Source: Streptomyces sp. NBC_00154
GTDB taxonomy: Bacteria; Actinomycetota; Actinomycetes; Streptomycetales; Streptomycetaceae
Length of the DNA: 64,000 nucleotides
Reading direction: 5' to 3'
Assembly (NCBI RefSeq): GCF_026342835.1
Contig: NZ_JAPEMI010000001.1
Coordinates: 3,230,501 to 3,294,500, forward strand
The notes under the pieces were generated by a model, which saw only the letters and a list, made by a program, of their open reading frames with translations, did no database searches and was not told where the DNA came from. Positions within the stretch are counted from its first letter, which is position 1. Each line of letters begins with the position of its first letter. Made by a program: the position numbers and the translations under genes. This document shows, in pieces, positions 63,498 to 64,000 of the stretch.

Positions 63498-64000
63498 GTG
63501 CGTCAGTCGCCCGCCTTGTCCGTCCCTGTCCGATGGGCAGCCGTCACCGCAGTGACGATCGCCGCGTCCACCGGCTGCATGAGCATCAGCGACGACGGGG
63601 GGAAGCCGGTCCCGTCGCAGTCGGCCCGGCCGAAGGGCTCGGTGGCCGAACCGGACGGTTCCACGGTGGCCGGTACGGGGCGGGCCCGTTCCGGAAGCGG
63701 CGCGGAGGCGCACTCCGACCGAGAGGCCCCCGAATCGCCGGACCCGAGCGTCTCCGTGGGCGCCTCGGCCGGTCCCGGCCGCGGGCAGACGGCCGCCGGG
63801 CCCAGTGATCCGCTGCCGACGCGGGGAGGACACCTACCGATGCCCTCGCTGCCGGGATCCGGCGGGCCGCAGCAGCCGCCGGGGCCGTCGTCGGAGCCTT
63901 CGGGGCCTTCCGAACCGTCCGGGTCGGCCACCCCCGAGCCGTCGAGCACGCCCGATCCGGAGCCGTCGGATCCGCCTCCGGGGCCGTCCGAGTCGCCTGC
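63498..64000 (+). CDS. Proline/serine-rich lipoprotein, 3' end outside window
   Basis: The frame from GTG 63498 stays open for 167 codons to the window edge. GGAGGTG lies 7 bp upstream. A signal (VRWAAVTAVTIAASTGC) ends in a lipobox-like STGC with Cys about 27. The mature part is disordered and dominated by Pro, Ser, Gly and Glu (PSSEPSGPSEPSGSATPEPS). It could be a linker to a wall-associated domain beyond the edge. Confidence 0.75.
   Translation, partial: MRQSPALSVPVRWAAVTAVTIAASTGCMSISDDGGKPVPSQSARPKGSVAEPDGSTVAGTGRARSGSGAEAHSDREAPESPDPSVSVGASAGPGRGQTAAGPSDPLPTRGGHLPMPSLPGSGGPQQPPGPSSEPSGPSEPSGSATPEPSSTPDPEPSDPPPGPSESP

Overview
The window is chromosomal DNA of a Streptomyces (or very close actinomycete): very high GC in third codon positions, many GTG starts, and gene families typical of the genus (bldC, an Lsr2 paralogue, valine dehydrogenase, mycothiol-type and F420-type enzyme families, DUF3073). 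Backbone order is that of a conserved Streptomyces core region containing tadA, upp, the SRP RNA, dnaX and scattered purine genes. All functional assignments are from reading the sequence and family knowledge; no search was run.

Region 1 (1 to about 3,074) is the right end of an actinomycete integrative and conjugative element (AICE 1): the tail of a replication protein, an array of nine TGCGTCAT iterons, excisionase, tyrosine integrase, a HEPN-type (TIGR02391/Ymh-like) cargo gene, tandem arm-type repeats, and the tRNA-Ser(CGA) target.

Region 2 (3,200 to 10,216) is backbone: tadA and its partner gene, upp, a LytR C-terminal domain protein, a HerA-like ATPase, an HhH-GPD glycosylase and a luciferase-like oxidoreductase.

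Region 3 (10,350 to 29,373) is a complete second AICE of about 19 kb in tRNA-Ser(GGA), bounded by identical 117-bp direct repeats. Its left third holds accessory genes and debris: a small DUF5959-like gene, a doubly broken DUF4265 gene, a secreted beta-propeller protein, an integrase relic, orphan small genes. A GntR/UTRA repressor and GNAT gene follow, with an 18-bp inverted operator pair. Then comes the transfer operon (Spd-like membrane proteins and a TraB/FtsK translocase), a 7-bp tandem repeat cluster that is a good clt (transfer origin) candidate, a Prim-Pol/DUF3631 replication module, nine CCGCCACA iterons, xis and int.

Region 4 (29,518 to 50,108) is backbone and holds SRP RNA, dnaX, and purD, purC, purSQL, purF and purM, which together cover most of de novo IMP synthesis. 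Interspersed are a degenerate M48-like membrane protein, a dimethylformamidase-like protein, tRNA-Gly genes, an orphan response regulator, an Lsr2 paralogue, a sterol-carrier/mycothiol-type protein, a META-domain lipoprotein and a Tat-exported sulfatase preceded by a 30-residue cysteine-ending leader peptide.

Region 5 (50,273 to 64,000) is backbone: DUF3073, valine dehydrogenase, the developmental regulator bldC, tRNA-Asp, hrpA, a DsbA-like/CcdA thiol-redox pair, a tRNA-Phe/Asp/Glu cluster, a metallophosphoesterase, a minimal zincin metallopeptidase, and the start of a lipoprotein cut by the window edge.

The main points of novelty are the paired AICEs. They have related integrases carrying a cysteine cluster and share 12-bp-spaced TGAGAC arm sites, yet use different tRNA-Ser targets and different iterons at the same map position. 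Also notable are the HEPN cargo gene, the clt candidate, the cysteine leader peptide and the dead-protease-like protein in the purine cluster.
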